Positions 1-13,700 of a DNA stretch of 64,000 nucleotides are shown here, in pieces; the first letter of the stretch is position 1, and every line of letters begins with the position of its first letter. A program made the position numbers and the translations under genes. Source of the DNA: Aricia agestis (lineage: Eukaryota > Arthropoda > Insecta > Lepidoptera > Lycaenidae); contig NC_056417.1 of NCBI RefSeq assembly GCF_905147365.1, forward strand, positions 14,902,501 to 14,966,500, read 5' to 3'. Below the pieces are notes generated by a model. That model was given only the letters and a program-made list of their open reading frames with translations. It searched no databases and was not told the origin of the DNA.

Positions 1-143
1 ACTGGGTTATGAGAGTAAAAGGAATAGAGAGTGATCTCGTGTACTGCGCACACACTTGGGCACTATAAAATTACTCCTGCGAAACTGGCCTGCTTTCAAT
101 TAAACCACCAGCCACCAGTCAGTGTGGGAGTTATTATTATTAA
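1..143 (+). mobile_element. tRNA-headed SINE with ATT tail, 3' half
   Basis: Starts inside the element ('actgggttatgagag...') and ends in tgtgggag followed by (tta/att)n. The same body is seen at 20437-20772, 38990-39181 and 52207-52562. The head lies left of the window. Confidence 0.75.
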
Positions 144-206
144 GTATACCACAAAACTTGAATACTCCCGGATAATAGGACAAGATTCGCCAACCTTCTT
201 TCACGT

Positions 207-407
207 TCATACTAATATTATAAATGCGCATGTGTGTCTGTCTGTTACTTCTTCACGCCTACACCGCTGAACCGATTTTGCTGAAATTTGGTATGGAGAT
301 ACTTTAAGTCCCGGGAAAGGACATAGGATACGTCTTGTTATCTCGGAAAAATGTACGGTAAACCAATAACGAAGTTTTGGTGCAACGGAGTTACGGGTGT
401 CATCTAG
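207..407 (+). mobile_element. Small non-autonomous Helitron, family B
   Basis: Begins TCATACTAATATTATAAATG after a T and ends with the hairpin GCAACGGAGTTAC, eight bases, CTAG, then T. The internal text 'accgattttgctgaaatttgg' and 'cgggaaaggacatagga' recurs in many copies here. 5' TC, 3' hairpin and CTRR before T are the Helitron hallmarks. Confidence 0.7.
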
Positions 408-447
408 TTTTTTTGTAATCAATGGATAAAAAATGTCATCTTAATAA

Positions 448-645
448 TCTTATATATTTAAACGAGCAATTCTTGTATATAAATATATAATTGGAATCTC
501 GGAATCGGCTCCAACGATATTCATGAAATTTAGTATATAGAGGGTTTCGGGGGCGATAAATCGATCTAGCTAGGAATCATTTTTAGAAAATGTCATTTTA
601 TTCGTGTTTTATCGAATACCGAGCAAAGCTCGGTCAAATAGCTAG
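448..645 (+). mobile_element. Small non-autonomous Helitron, family A
   Basis: 198 bp, 5' TCTTATATATTTAAACGAG, 3' hairpin CCGAGCAAAGCTCGG, then TCAAATAG and CTAG. Flanked by A on the left and T on the right, the AT target used by Helitrons. Related copies at 6719-6939, 9912-10096 and 50008-50225. Confidence 0.8.
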
Positions 646-1591
646 TATACATAAATCCTACATAAATCCAAATACCTCTACTGAAAAAGACCTTTAAATA
701 TTTCTAACCTTATTAAATAAAATATGACTGAGTAATCTTATTAAAGAAAATATGACCTTTTGGAAATAATGAAAGTAGAATCCCGATAGTTTTATCCGTC
801 TTTATAGGTCCTTAGGGCCATCAAATGACCGGCCTATATTGCGACCTCAGGTAGCCAGGATAAACCCTGTCTGGACCCAAATTACTAATGAGTCAATCTA
901 TATAGATTTTCTGGACAATTTCATCTAGATAAAAGAATATTATGAACGTGAAAGCGATTGTTGCATCTTCTTACGCCGTTAAACCTATTAAGAAGGGTCA
1001 CCAAAAGTCTGAGATAGATAAATAAGATTTAAAATTCTATTAAATCAGATTAGTAGTGTTATCAGCGCTTTGTAAAGGGCTCATTTACAGCCACTAGTTT
1101 TGTGCGTTACCGTGTGTGTGCACGAGCCTGGTCGGTCGGCCTGCGATCAGATCGACCGGAACGATCAGCCTTCCGGCATATTTTCTTAGGTTTTAGGCTG
1201 CTGCTAATATAACGCTTCTACTCGACCAATGCATTAAATCTGATAAGATAGTAACCGTCACGATTGCAGACATTTTATTGTGCACTATTATTCAAATGTC
1301 TTTAGTAAGCGATTTTCACCGTATGAAACGGGCATAGACTACCAAAATTCTTTATCTACAGTTTATCAAAAAAGATAAGACGCGGAACATAATTTTTAAA
1401 GTACAAAAACTTTATTATTGCTAATCAAAAACTATGTCAGAGCGGTAATATTTAAAGTGTACAAACGTTCTCTGTAAAAATACAAGAAGCAAAAACTACG
1501 CAAAATATACCACTGTCGTGATTATGTTTGAAAAAATATTTCAGCGTCTAATCTTTCTTGACAGACTACCTCACCATCGTTCATCACCTAC
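646..1591. other. Intronic DNA, no recognisable element
   Basis: AT-rich stretch after the catalytic exon on the minus strand. Checked for the next chitinase exon and for repeats shared with the rest of the window; none seen. Confidence 0.5.
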
Positions 1592-1771
1592 CTTTCAACA
1601 GTAGCACGTAGTTCTTCTTATCATCGCCTCCCTTGGGGTACTCCCAATCGATGTCCAGACCATCGAAGTTCCTGTCCCGAAGGTAGGGGATGGCAGAGTA
1701 GATGAAGGTCTGACGGGAGTAGCGCGTAGCTGACATCTCCTTGAACTTCTGTGTCCCGAATGACCAGCCAC
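1592..1771 (-). CDS. Cht7: Cht7-like exon 5: catalytic block of GH18 domain 1
   Basis: 180 bp, acceptor ctattccag, donor gtaggt, phase 1 in and phase 1 out. It encodes GWSFGTQKFKEMSATRYSRQ, then TFIYSAIPYLRDRN and FDGLDIDWEYPKGGDD. FDGLDIDWEYP fits the GH18 signature DxxDxDxE, with Asp212, Asp214 and proton donor Glu216 all present, so the domain looks catalytically competent as far as can be seen. The exon ends KKNYVLLLK plus one base. No continuation exon (expected to begin ELREAF-like) is found in 1-1585, so the rest lies outside the window. Confidence 0.92.
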
Positions 1772-4700
1772 CTGGAATAGAAGAAGAGTTTAGAAAAGAA
1801 GAGAAGTTGATATTGAAGTAGCAGAAGATTATTCTGCCTCTTAAACTCCATACACACTCTCAACAGAAAAAATAGAGCAATGTATAATATTCTGTAGTAC
1901 TTTTCTAATTTTTCATTTATTTGCTGCACAAAAAATGGCAGTTTTTAATATTTTGCATATTTTTTTGATTAGCAAGTTCTATATCAGTGCAAAAATTGGG
2001 CTAAAAGGAACATAGTTATTAGAACCATGGTATTATTATGTAACTTCTATAACTAAAGGCGTTTTATAAGACCTCTGACGAAGCCCCGAGCAGTAAATTT
2101 TTTGCACTCATAAAACAGTTTTAAATTAAACCTCCTATGTTAATAACCATTATAAGTCAACCTATGATTGCCAGGCTTTATTATATAGTAGTTATTAACA
2201 ATAGTTAAGCTTCGATTTTATTATGGCAGCAAGTTTTTATTGATAAAACAACTATAACAAGTTTGGGTCTTGCGATTGGGTGTCATAATTTATACTGGTC
2301 TGTTTATAGCCTGTCGAATTCTTAAGAATCTTGTTTTGGAGTTATAACGATGTTGGCTGTTGGCTTTAAACAGTTTTTATTTTCACTAAATAGTTGTAGT
2401 TTCACTAATAGTTGCAACCAACTTCGTGCGTGTAAAAAGGAAAGCGCAGGAACCACAGATATCAGTCGATTTAATATCTCTATGGCAGGAACCGTAAACC
2501 TTACTGCAGTACCTAATAAGATAAGCATAATCTTCATTCCGCCTCTGTCCTTCCCCTCAGTTTACTCTGCTTCAGTTGTTACATATTTTTTGTAATTAAG
2601 CTGGGCTCTGAAGATTTTGGACCAATTTTGATGAAAGTAATATGTTTAGATATATTTTCATCAATATCAATTTTTTATCGCCGAAAAATGTGTTTTCAGT
2701 GGGATTTTTTTCGTGTATTTGATCGCAAAAACATTATAACATCAAAATTTATGGGTAATTATTTTAATAGGCAAAAACACTATATATACCTCCTACTTAA
2801 TATTATAGTGATTTTGTAGATGGATCAAGCTCGACTATAGATTAGCTTTTCACAAATCTGTTACATATTTAAGGAATGTTGAGTGCACAATGCACAAAGC
2901 GGTTCCCAACTAGTGGTGCGCAAAACATCGATGTATTGTTACGACACGGCCTTAAAATGGGTTCGCTTTTTGTTGGAAATGGGTGAAAACGCTTGGGAAA
3001 CCGCGCGTTCACACGACAAGTGTTGAGATGCTTACGTGTTTTGGCAGAATGCATCGAAATCTTTATGTTTTTATGTGTCACACGAATATTTTAAAAAGTT
3101 AGTTGATTTAAAAAGTGTCCTTTCTGTCTGTTATTTATTCTCTAAGTCGCTGTGTCAATGATAAGTATGGAGATACTTTGAAAAAATCGGCCAAGTGCGA
3201 GTTGCACTCGCTCTCGAAGGGTTCCGTACCGTTAAAAAGCAAAAAATAGCCAAAAATTGTGTTTTTTGTAAGGCATCCCCACGTAAGTTAATAATTTATT
3301 TAAATTTTATTATGAATTATTAAAGTATAACACATAATATACCTAATTGAGGATTTTGTAAAAGTTTCAAGTGCCTACCAGTTGCCATTATTGATATCGA
3401 TTATCGAGCAAAAAAGGCCAAAGAAATCACGTTTGTTGTATGGGAGCCCCCCTTAAATTAATTAATTTTATTATTAATTTTATTTTGCTTTTAGTATTTG
3501 CTGTTATAGCAGCAAGAATTATACACAATCTGTGAAAATTTGTGATGTCTAGCTATTATAGCGGTTCTTGAGATTACAGCCTGGAGACAGAGAGACAGAC
3601 GGACAAACAGACGTACAGACATCGAAGTCTCAGTAATAGGGTCCCGTTTTTACCCTTTGGGCACGGAACCCTAAAAAGTAAAGGACATAGGAACTTTTTG
3701 TCTCCAAAAATATTTATTAAGTTTTTAATTTATTTATTAAATCAAAACAAAAATTATTTTTACCAACCAAACTACTAACCAAAGATTGAAATTGCGATTC
3801 GGATGATGTAAACTAGTTTTTATTATTCGTAGGTGTAAACATAATAGGGATGTGACGCGCTCAACAGATTTTGAAAATAACCTTAATTATAATTCATCGT
3901 TCCAATTTTGAATTTAATAGTTACCAAACCCGGATATAGTTATGTAATAGTAACTGTGATATAATTTTTTTATCCTTGAGACATTCCATTTCGGCAGGTA
4001 ACAATAAAACCGAAGGCTAAGTTCGCACTTAGCTAATAATATAATAACTGTCGAAATATTCATAATTATGTAATATTATTGACTAATTTGTAATGTAATT
4101 ATAAATAAAGGAAGATTGCAATTCCTTAATATTATAAGTTACTATTTTGGGTAACATACTTAACAATGCACACATAATTTTAATATTATATTATTATAAC
4201 TATTATTTATAAATATAAAAGTGAAATACCACTAACTGATTAATTACAACATTTCTAAAGCTACACAGTACCTATAAACTTAAAATGTTAGTAGCTGGGC
4301 TCCTTATTAAGATGTACACAATATACACAGATCGTGGACAAAAATATGTAGATGTAGACGATGTAGATTTTCCAAAACTCTACCCTCCCGTTTAGCCTCT
4401 TAGAGGCTAAAACGAGAGTTGAAAGCGTGCTTTTTAATAAAACAATTATATTTTTATCTAATTCTATAATAAAATAATAAAAATAATGAAATTTATTTAA
4501 CGTGAGCAAAATGCTCTACGCGCGAGTGCTCGTGTTATTTTTGGGGGCGCGGGTGCTGGCGGGTTAAATATATTTCCGTCGTCTGGTACCCGTAACAAAA
4601 GTCCTTCAGGTATTTACCACGGGGCCAGACTGACGTGGTGTAAAGCATCCATAGATAATATTAGTATTATAATTAAAAATTATACAAAAATATTAATAAG

Positions 4701-7700
4701 AAATGACCACCTGTGAAGTTCCCATGTAAATTAGTATGAGTCATATCGAGTGACTGATATCCCGGTGATATTTAAATTTCATAGATATATTAGAACATCT
4801 TACGGACCATGAACTTTCAATATAATATTGTAATTAATATAAGGAAAATGCCTAATAAATATACGTTTTACAGAAACAATATCTAAATCTTTGTTTCAAC
4901 AACCTTACACAAAGAGATATTTTAATAATCACTTCTTCTTCAAAGAATAATCTTATCTCCTCTTCTTCATAATTATCTTAATTATCTCTTTGTGTAAGAG
5001 TTTGCATTTAATGAAGATTTTGACAGAAACTCCACACACTTTCTGTCACACTCTCATTAAAAAGAATAAATAATTTAATTTAATTTTTTATGCCTTTTAT
5101 TACTTTTTAACCGACTGCCGAAAAGAAGGAGGTTTTCTGGATTACTTCCCTATCGAGATAAACCTTAGATTGTAATAAAAGTGTCATAATAATATTATAG
5201 GCATTTACTTTTACCGTCACTCGTAGATAACACTTTCTCTGTAGGAAGTAATGTCATAAGTCATAACAGATATTATACATAATATTTACATAATCTTTTG
5301 TTCAAAGTGTTAAATGACGTTTCTTGTGAGTTATTTAGTTAAGTTTGTAACATAGTACTGGAAAATGTTAGTAATGTGACGTAGTTAAAAATGTACTCCT
5401 ATTATATTAAATTGCGATTTAAAATATTTTGTATTTTGAATAATTAAAAAAAAAATTAAATTTGAATGTGACACTGAGAAGAACCTACGTTTATATCTGA
5501 ATAGTTTAAAAGACAAATCCATACTAATTTTATTGTAAAAGCGAAAATGTGTATGTCTATCTATTACTTCTTCACGCCCAAACCACTGATCCGATATTAC
5601 TCTGGAATCTTAGAGTATCAAGAAAGGACATAAGATAAATTTTTTTCTGGAAAAATGTGCGGTTGTCGTACGATAAACTAAATTATCGCAACGGAGTTGC
5701 GGGCTTCATCTAATAAATATGTGTTGTAAAAATGTGTTAAGAGTTCTACATTTTTATCGAAACAAAAATATTAATTTTATCGATAAACTTAACACACATC
5801 CCTATATTATGGTTACCGAATCGAATCGAATCGCGCTCGGGTTACTGAGGAAGTGTTGAGTGCTACCGATCTGCAATAAATAGTGTTGCGTGCCTTAATT
5901 AGGTTTACTCATTAAAAACTACATTATTTATTATAATATTACTAGCGACCCGCCCCGGCGTCGCACGGGTATAAAATATAATATAGCCACTGAAAAAATG
6001 ATTAAAATAGATAGCCTGGCTATGATCCTTCGCGTGGTCTACTTCTTATATTCTGTGCCAATTATCATAAAAATTGCTCCAGTAGTTCGCGAGATAAGCC
6101 CTTTCAAATAATTTCCCCCGTTTTTTTCATATTCTCCTATTCGTTTTATCGTGATAAAATATAGCCTATAATAGCCTTCCTCAATAAATGGGCTATCTAA
6201 AACTGAAATAATTTTTCAAATCGGATCAGTAGTTCCTGAGATTTGCGCGTTCAAGTTTACCCTTTCAAATAATTTTCCCCGTTTTTCCACATTTTCCTTT
6301 ATTTCTTCGCTCCTATTAGTCTTAGCGTGAAAAAATATAGCCTATAGCCTTCCTCGATAAATGGGCTATCTAACACTGAAAGAATCATCAAAATCCGTTG
6401 CGTAGTTTTAAAGATTAAAGGGAACAAAGGGACATGAAAGAAAAAAGTGACTTTGTTTTATAATATGTACTTATAGATAATATAATAGGTTACGAATATA
6501 ATATTATGAATTATGATATGCAATTTTATTTAAACGGCACTGTCACGAGCACTTATATAACTCATGAAATATTATTCACGAACTGCATTGTGTAAATCGA
6601 CGTTCTTACAATATTATTAATATGGTATTTATATATTTTGACCTATATTTTATTTTACTATTTTATTATATTCTTACCATTTAAGCCTGAATTAGTATCT
6701 AAGAATGAATCAGTATCTCCTTGGAATCTCGGAATCGGCTCCAACGATTTTCATGAAATTTAGTATATAGGGGGTTTCGGGGGCGATAAATCGATCTAGT
6801 TAGGAATCATTTTAAGAAAATGTCATTTTATTCGTTACGTTAGTAACATAGAATATTGAATATTAATATATTAACATAGAATATTATTGTTTTATTCATG
6901 TTTTATCGAATACCGAGCAAAGCTCGGTCAAATAGCTAGTGATTATTATAAGATAATAATCAACCAAAAGGGTTCAATCGTTTTCAAGTTTTATTCAACT
7001 GATTAAACTGACATCTAAAATAAAACCTTGGTAAGTATGTATTTTTATATAAATTATAATAAGTAGATACTTCTTTTCAATTCAACATCTGTAATGTTTG
7101 GACAAAACATAGTAGTTGTGATACAAGTTTTTGGCCGAAAATAGCATCTAAAATCGTCCTACAAGACAGGATCCATGATTATTGACCTCCAATCAAAAAA
7201 CAAGATAATATTTTAGTTGTTGAAAGACTGTTGCAATATGTTAGCAACACGTTTACTATGGGTAAAAATATTGTTTATCAATTTTTATAAACAATATTTT
7301 TGCTTAAAACATTGTGCTGTCTTAAGTTTGTTTTCCATTTTTACCACAATGATTGCAAAATTAATTTATCGCGTGGATACCAAATTTCAGTAAAATAGGT
7401 TTAGTGGTTTGGGCATGAAGAGACGGTTAGATGGACGGACAGACACGCCTTCGCATTCTTAATACTAGTATGGAAGTATGGATGGATAGACAAATAGCTA
7501 TGTCCACACTGTGCCTTTTTTGTTCATCAAGGGCATGCGTTATAGCGCAGTCAAAATACAGCGCACATGGTGTGCCGTATGCCCGCGTCGCATGCGCTCT
7601 GACCGTATCCAAAACTTTCGATTGCATCTTTTTTTCTGGAATTTCTTATGACCAAATAAGTCGCACATATTCCACCCAGTAAAATATTCTCGTCGCTTAT

Positions 7701-10700
7701 CAAGTCATCACTCATGTTACAATAATCTGACAGACACTGCAACTGAACAAAAATGACAATGTTGGCGTTGCGTCGCGTTCGTTGACGCATACAATTATTG
7801 AATGCGCCAAAACGAAAGTTGAACGAAAGAAGATGACGAAAATACATTTAGTGTCCTTTGTGGAAATAGAATTATAAGAATTATAATAATAAGTGCCGTA
7901 GGATGCAGACAATTAATTATTTTACAGTAGTGATATTATCCGGGAAGGCGTCCATCAAACTGAATGTGGCGAAACACGCGAACTGCTGGTTTATATCTCA
8001 TCATACTGATTGGAAGAATATTATATCACAATATAGAGTATACAGTAGAACATCTTGGTAGGTACTTACCACCTTACACAGAAGCGTGATTTCCAACAAC
8101 TTTAAGTAGCGAAATAATGCAGTTTACGCGCGAAAGGGTCAATTCAGACCGCAACGCGACGCGTAGATATGCATTTCTAAAGTACTGATTTGACAGCTCT
8201 CAATGTGTGAGACGTCTTGCAAATCTGTCAAATCCATACAAATTTAGAAATACATAATTGTACGCGTCGCGTTGCGGTATGAATTGAGTATTTACCCTAA
8301 AACGTGTCGAGCTGTGTTGAGCTAGGTTTTTTGGATTTTTAATTTTTATTTCTAAGTAGGTTAACAAAGTTAACACTTATAGAATGTCGTGTCTACATGA
8401 GGCCTACCACCGGTTCGGGAACTACCCCGCCGAGAAGAACCGGCGTAAGAAACTCGCACGGGGCCACCTTTTACCAAAAAGGTGGAAAATAACAATAATA
8501 GCTTAAGCTAAATTACACTAAGTATGTAAAAATGCAGTGCCATTAATCTACACTACTATTATAAAGAGGGAAGATTTGATTGTTTGTTTGTTTTGAATAG
8601 GCTCCGAAACTACTGGACCGATTTGAAAGATTCTTTTACTATTGGAATCCTACATTAATTCTGCTGAACATAGTCTAAATTTTATTTTGGAAAAAATAGG
8701 GTTCCGTAAGATATTTGGGATTTTCGGACGCAAGGTGTAAAAAATCAACCAGAAATGTTACTTTTTTCGCGTACGCTGCCTAAACTATAAAAGATAGAAC
8801 CATAAAATGTTCTAAGTAATTGTAGATCTTTTAAATATCTACAAAAAAGTCTGCAACATACTATACCTATCTATGTTGAGTGAGGCACAATAACCATTTT
8901 TTTTATTAAAAAACCTTGAAAAGTTTTTGGACTACATTTAAATGCCTTTATTTTACTCATGGCATTAATTCTTATCAAAATAAATTATTTCATTACTAAG
9001 TACAGTTAATGTAGATAATATTTGGTCTTTGAATGATTAAAATTGAACGTTTGGTTTTAATGTTATGGCGAAATTAAAATATTACTATTTCTGCTGCACG
9101 TTGCGAATTGGGCGTCGTCAAGGCGCGCCGCGCGGGTGTGCTCGCCCGGAGAGTCCACGTAAATATTAATTATTATTACCTCGATCATGGGAATCGCAGA
9201 CACAATAGATTTATAATATAATAGTTATGCGACAGCCGGGTGCCGCTACATTGATGGGATAATATTATAGTGCTTCATTAAATCATTACGATTTGAATGA
9301 CTATTATTTTTGATTGCTATTATAATTAATTTCTATGACTATAAATCTCCAATAGCGGCAGCCGGCTGCCAGCATAACAATTATTGAAGATCTATTGTGT
9401 CTGCGATACCCACGACGTCTACGATACCCACGATGCCGATGGAAGTATAATTAATGCCTATTTTTAAATCTACACTATTTCTGCCTATAATTATTTAATG
9501 AGAGAAAAAAGGGAACCGTATTAACATTAATGTTAATTGTGTAAAAAAACTACCAAAATATTCCATATTATTTAAAAATCAATGCCCACCCGTGCGAAGC
9601 CGGGGCGGGCCGCTAGTTATATTATAGTTTGAGTTTAGTTAGAGTTACTATACTGTATGATTTTTAAACTATGATAATGTCTTGTACGAGAGATAAAAGA
9701 CATTAATCGCCGGGTTATAAATAAAAGATTTAAAGCGAACAAACTTACAACTGCAGAACTTGCAGAAGTTGTGTTGATGCTATAAAGGGTTTGTTTTAAT
9801 TGCATTCATAGTTTTTCCTGATGTTTCTAAATCATTATTTCCAAGGTTGTGAATGTTATACTTTGAGAATTTGTGATTTGTGAAAGTATTTCGCTTTATA
9901 TCTTATTCTTATCTTATATCTTTAAACGAGCAATTCTATAATTGGAATCTCAGAATCGGCTCCAACGATTTTCATGAAATTTAGTATATAGGGGGTTTCG
10001 AGGGTGATAAATCGATCTAGTTAGGAATCATTTTTAGAAAATGTCATTTTATTCGTGTTTTATCGAATACCGAGCAAAGCTCGGTCAAACAGCTACTAAA
10101 GATTATTACTTAAAATGCGAAAACCATATTCACAATTATGGATGGCAGACTGCAGAGTAATGTATTCACTATCCAATTATTATCATTAGTGTAGAAGTAG
10201 CCTTTAATGATACGCAACACCAGGAGGGTCGCAAGTGCGTGGCCTTAAGGATCTAGTATTAATTTGGCTATTAGTATGCACGGCGGAGGTGCCGAACTTG
10301 CAACTCGATGTTGTCTGAATAACTTATTGTAAGGTCGTAGGTGACTGTCATGCATCCTATAACTTAAAACTAGGTTACATGTGCTAGGAATAATGTACTA
10401 GGCTAATGATTATTAGGAAATGTATGGCAATTATAATTACTAGGAGTCTCAGACCGGTGTAACAAAAAATATAAGAATAAAAAGAATATTTAAAACAAGT
10501 TAAAAGCTACGCGGTTCTATAGCGTAGCTTTTGCTTTTGAAATCTCAGTCGAACAGAAATTATCATTTCCAGTTAAGAAGGTCAAAATACCTAGCGATTG
10601 CACGTGCATGACCACCTCTGGATGGATTTTTTTTTTACGGAAGCAACTTGTGGGTCGCGACTCACAAGTTGAAAGAGATTTAAAAAAAAACCTCTGCGCT

Positions 10701-13700
10701 TAAGCCACTGACCTCCATTATATAAGTACGCTGGACTTATGATACCCACCTGCTTTATGTGCCTATTTGAAGCGGAATCAGCGCTCCCAATGCGGGGGAA
10801 GAGAACTAAATCTGACGTAACTTGCAAATGACCGCTTAATCGTTATTGGTTGTCATCACTAGTATTAGTTCCAAATACTCTCACTACTGCTATCAGCGCC
10901 AATATGGCGACTTTCAAACGTGATTTTTATGTCAGATTTAGTTCTCTTCCCCCGCATTGGGGGCGCTGATTCCGCTTCAAATAGGCACAAAAAATAGCTG
11001 TCATTTCCAAGGGTATCATAAGTCCAGCGTACTTGTATAATGGGCGTCAGTGGTTTAAGCCATTTGACGGTTCTAAGACTATAAAAAAACTAACCTACTA
11101 ATAAATTCTTTGAAAAAAAGTCCTTAAAACTTACCAATAGCAAGAAGAGTCTTCAATTTCGGGTTAGCTTTCTTCAGCGCATTGATTCTGTCGTAAAGTC
11201 CAGTCTTGCCATCCTTGGTCTCATCGTTGGATTCGAAGGAGCTGAGCTTGCCCTTCTTCATCCAGCCGAAGGCGAAGATGATGTGGGTGCAGAGATCCGG
11301 CTGGATGTCCTCCGGCATAAACTTGCCGATCTTGGTGCGGTATTGCGACCAGTTTGTGTAGTAGCAGACGATCTGGAATATTTCGAAAATTTTAATTTTG
11401 AAGGTTCTAGAACTGTGAGATAGAATTTTTGAAAATTGGAACGTTCTGGAACTGATGTTAACTAGAATTTTGAAACTTTAAAATTTTAAGAACGGTTTTT
11501 TTATTAGCTAATGAACAATGAAGTGTATGAAATTAGAAAAGTTATTACTGAGTTGTTTGAATACTGGAAATTATGGTAAGAGATGCATTTTTAATGCGTT
11601 TCATGTTTTTGGGCATATTTTACTGCGATAAAAGTGGCCTATGTTTTGCCATATTTTATACTCTACATTCTATATCTGTGACTAATTTCATTATAACGTG
11701 AATAGTGAATTCAAGGCCTATTTCATGGAAACAAATTTAATCTCAACTAAACGGTCTCATAGTCTTGTTATCTATTAAGATAAGATTAGATCTTATCTAC
11801 ATCCAAATCATCTAATAATAATTAAAACCGAAGTAAACTTGAGTTAAAAATTGTAAGCAGACTAATAATGGTTACTAAAAACCTTTTCGTGAGTCTAATC
11901 GCAGGCTTTGTTCGCTTTAGTATGATTTATTATGGGATAAAGTCCCAAGGGTCAGTTTCCGAAGTTATATAACTTTGAGTCACTTACGCCGCGAAATTTC
12001 TGAATCTCGTTAAAATTTACGAGAACATTTCTGTCCACTTGACCTACCCCCACATGGCAATTCGACCTTAAGCGACATTAACATATACGCTATAATCGCA
12101 TCACCGTGCAGGCGTTTTGAAGGTCAACAACTCTTGAAACGAAAAGCCCCTACATGTCCGTATATTCAGACGGACATAACGCTCCTATTCCAACGGCATA
12201 AGGTCGAGAATCAGCTGATGAAAGTACAGCACAAGGTCCGAGCTGGTGTTTCCTGATTTGTCTCTTAAAGGGAAAATAACTGCCTTTCTAAATGCAGGAA
12301 CTCGTCCATAATTTAACCAAAATATTATTCACGTCAGCTTTCGTTTTACTGGAAATTTAGTCGGAGTTAGCATTGTGTGGAATTATTGATATTTGTTGGA
12401 TCAAATATACTGTAACACGAAGAATTAATACGCCAATATCATGCATCATTCAGCCGAACCATTCTTGCAGTATCAAGGTTGGCAAATTTTCTGGACATTT
12501 CTGTTTGGGCAGACGTACGATTATAACTTAGAGGAAACAAGTCAAAATAATCTGAATGGCAAGATATTTCTTAAAAAACTTATATGTACCATCGAGGAAA
12601 TTGATTCCTAGGCAGTTGACAGACCTACGTCATTTGGTCGTCTTATGTCAATTCAATGTTAGCTGTGATCGGTCGGACGGGTTTGACTTAAGAGGATTCC
12701 ACACCGCCCTTTTTTCCATACAAACGTTGTCCCCTGTTTCCTCCCTGGATAATGCTAGTAGAGTTATAATTTTTTTCCTGAATATCTACGGCCACTAATA
12801 CAATGTCCCTATGTTTTCTTTTTTTTCTTAATTTAATTATTAAATAAGATATGAACGTTCAAAAACCCAAAAAAATGGCCAGATTTTCCGCTGTGTTCAA
12901 ACGTCCAGAAAACAGATTTGGCTAGATTATACAAAAAAAAGCAAAACATAGGAACACAGCTCAATCCTTTTTTTAATCTTTAATGAAAAAAGTACTTAAA
13001 TCGGTTAAGTTTTGGAGAAGGAATCAGGGGACAACGAATCGTTGATTTTCTGCAGTTGTCTCTATCGCGTTCTGCAGTATAGGCTTGAGGTAAGGGAGAC
13101 AGCTATAGATATTACACGTACTTTTTTTTCATTTCTCTAGCCCCTGGTGTATCCTCTTAACGCGACCAAATTACGGTCCGCCATCTGCCTAGGAATCTAC
13201 TTCTCTGATAGTACATTTCCAGTATACTGTGTGACGACCAAGAGCGTGAGCGTGAGCGAAAAAATAAACTATATTATAATATAGTTTATTTTTTGGCTCA
13301 CGACAATAAAAAAGTATACTTCTTTATTTTGAATGCAGGATGCAACATCATTGCACCAAAATTCGCGCTCTTACTGTATATTTTGCTCCAATAAAAACTG
13401 GTTTATAAACTTTTCTTGTTCACAAAGTTTTTCTCTACCTTATGTAAATCGGTTCAGCGGCTTGGGCGTGAAGAGGGTAATACAGACACACATTTCGCAT
13501 GGACACACTATTGAAAAACTGCACTTGGTAAAGTTGGGTATAAAAGCCCAATCTTCAGCCTAATTCCTACTCAGGGAACCGTACCTTATATCCATCTTTA
13601 TCCTTATGGTCATCAGTGCCGACGGAATTGTCGAGAGCAGCAGAAGACTTGCGGCTGGCCACCGAGGGGCGACCACGGATCTTGGGCCTGTTCACGCTAG

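Noticed and set aside
1..1585. Next chitinase exon after 1592
   Set aside because: Looked for a phase-1 acceptor followed by an ELREAF-like sequence on the minus strand; none found.
1621..1929. 102-codon minus-strand ORF with its own ATG
   Set aside because: It overlaps exon 5 of the chitinase in the wrong frame; the GH18 frame is the spliced one.
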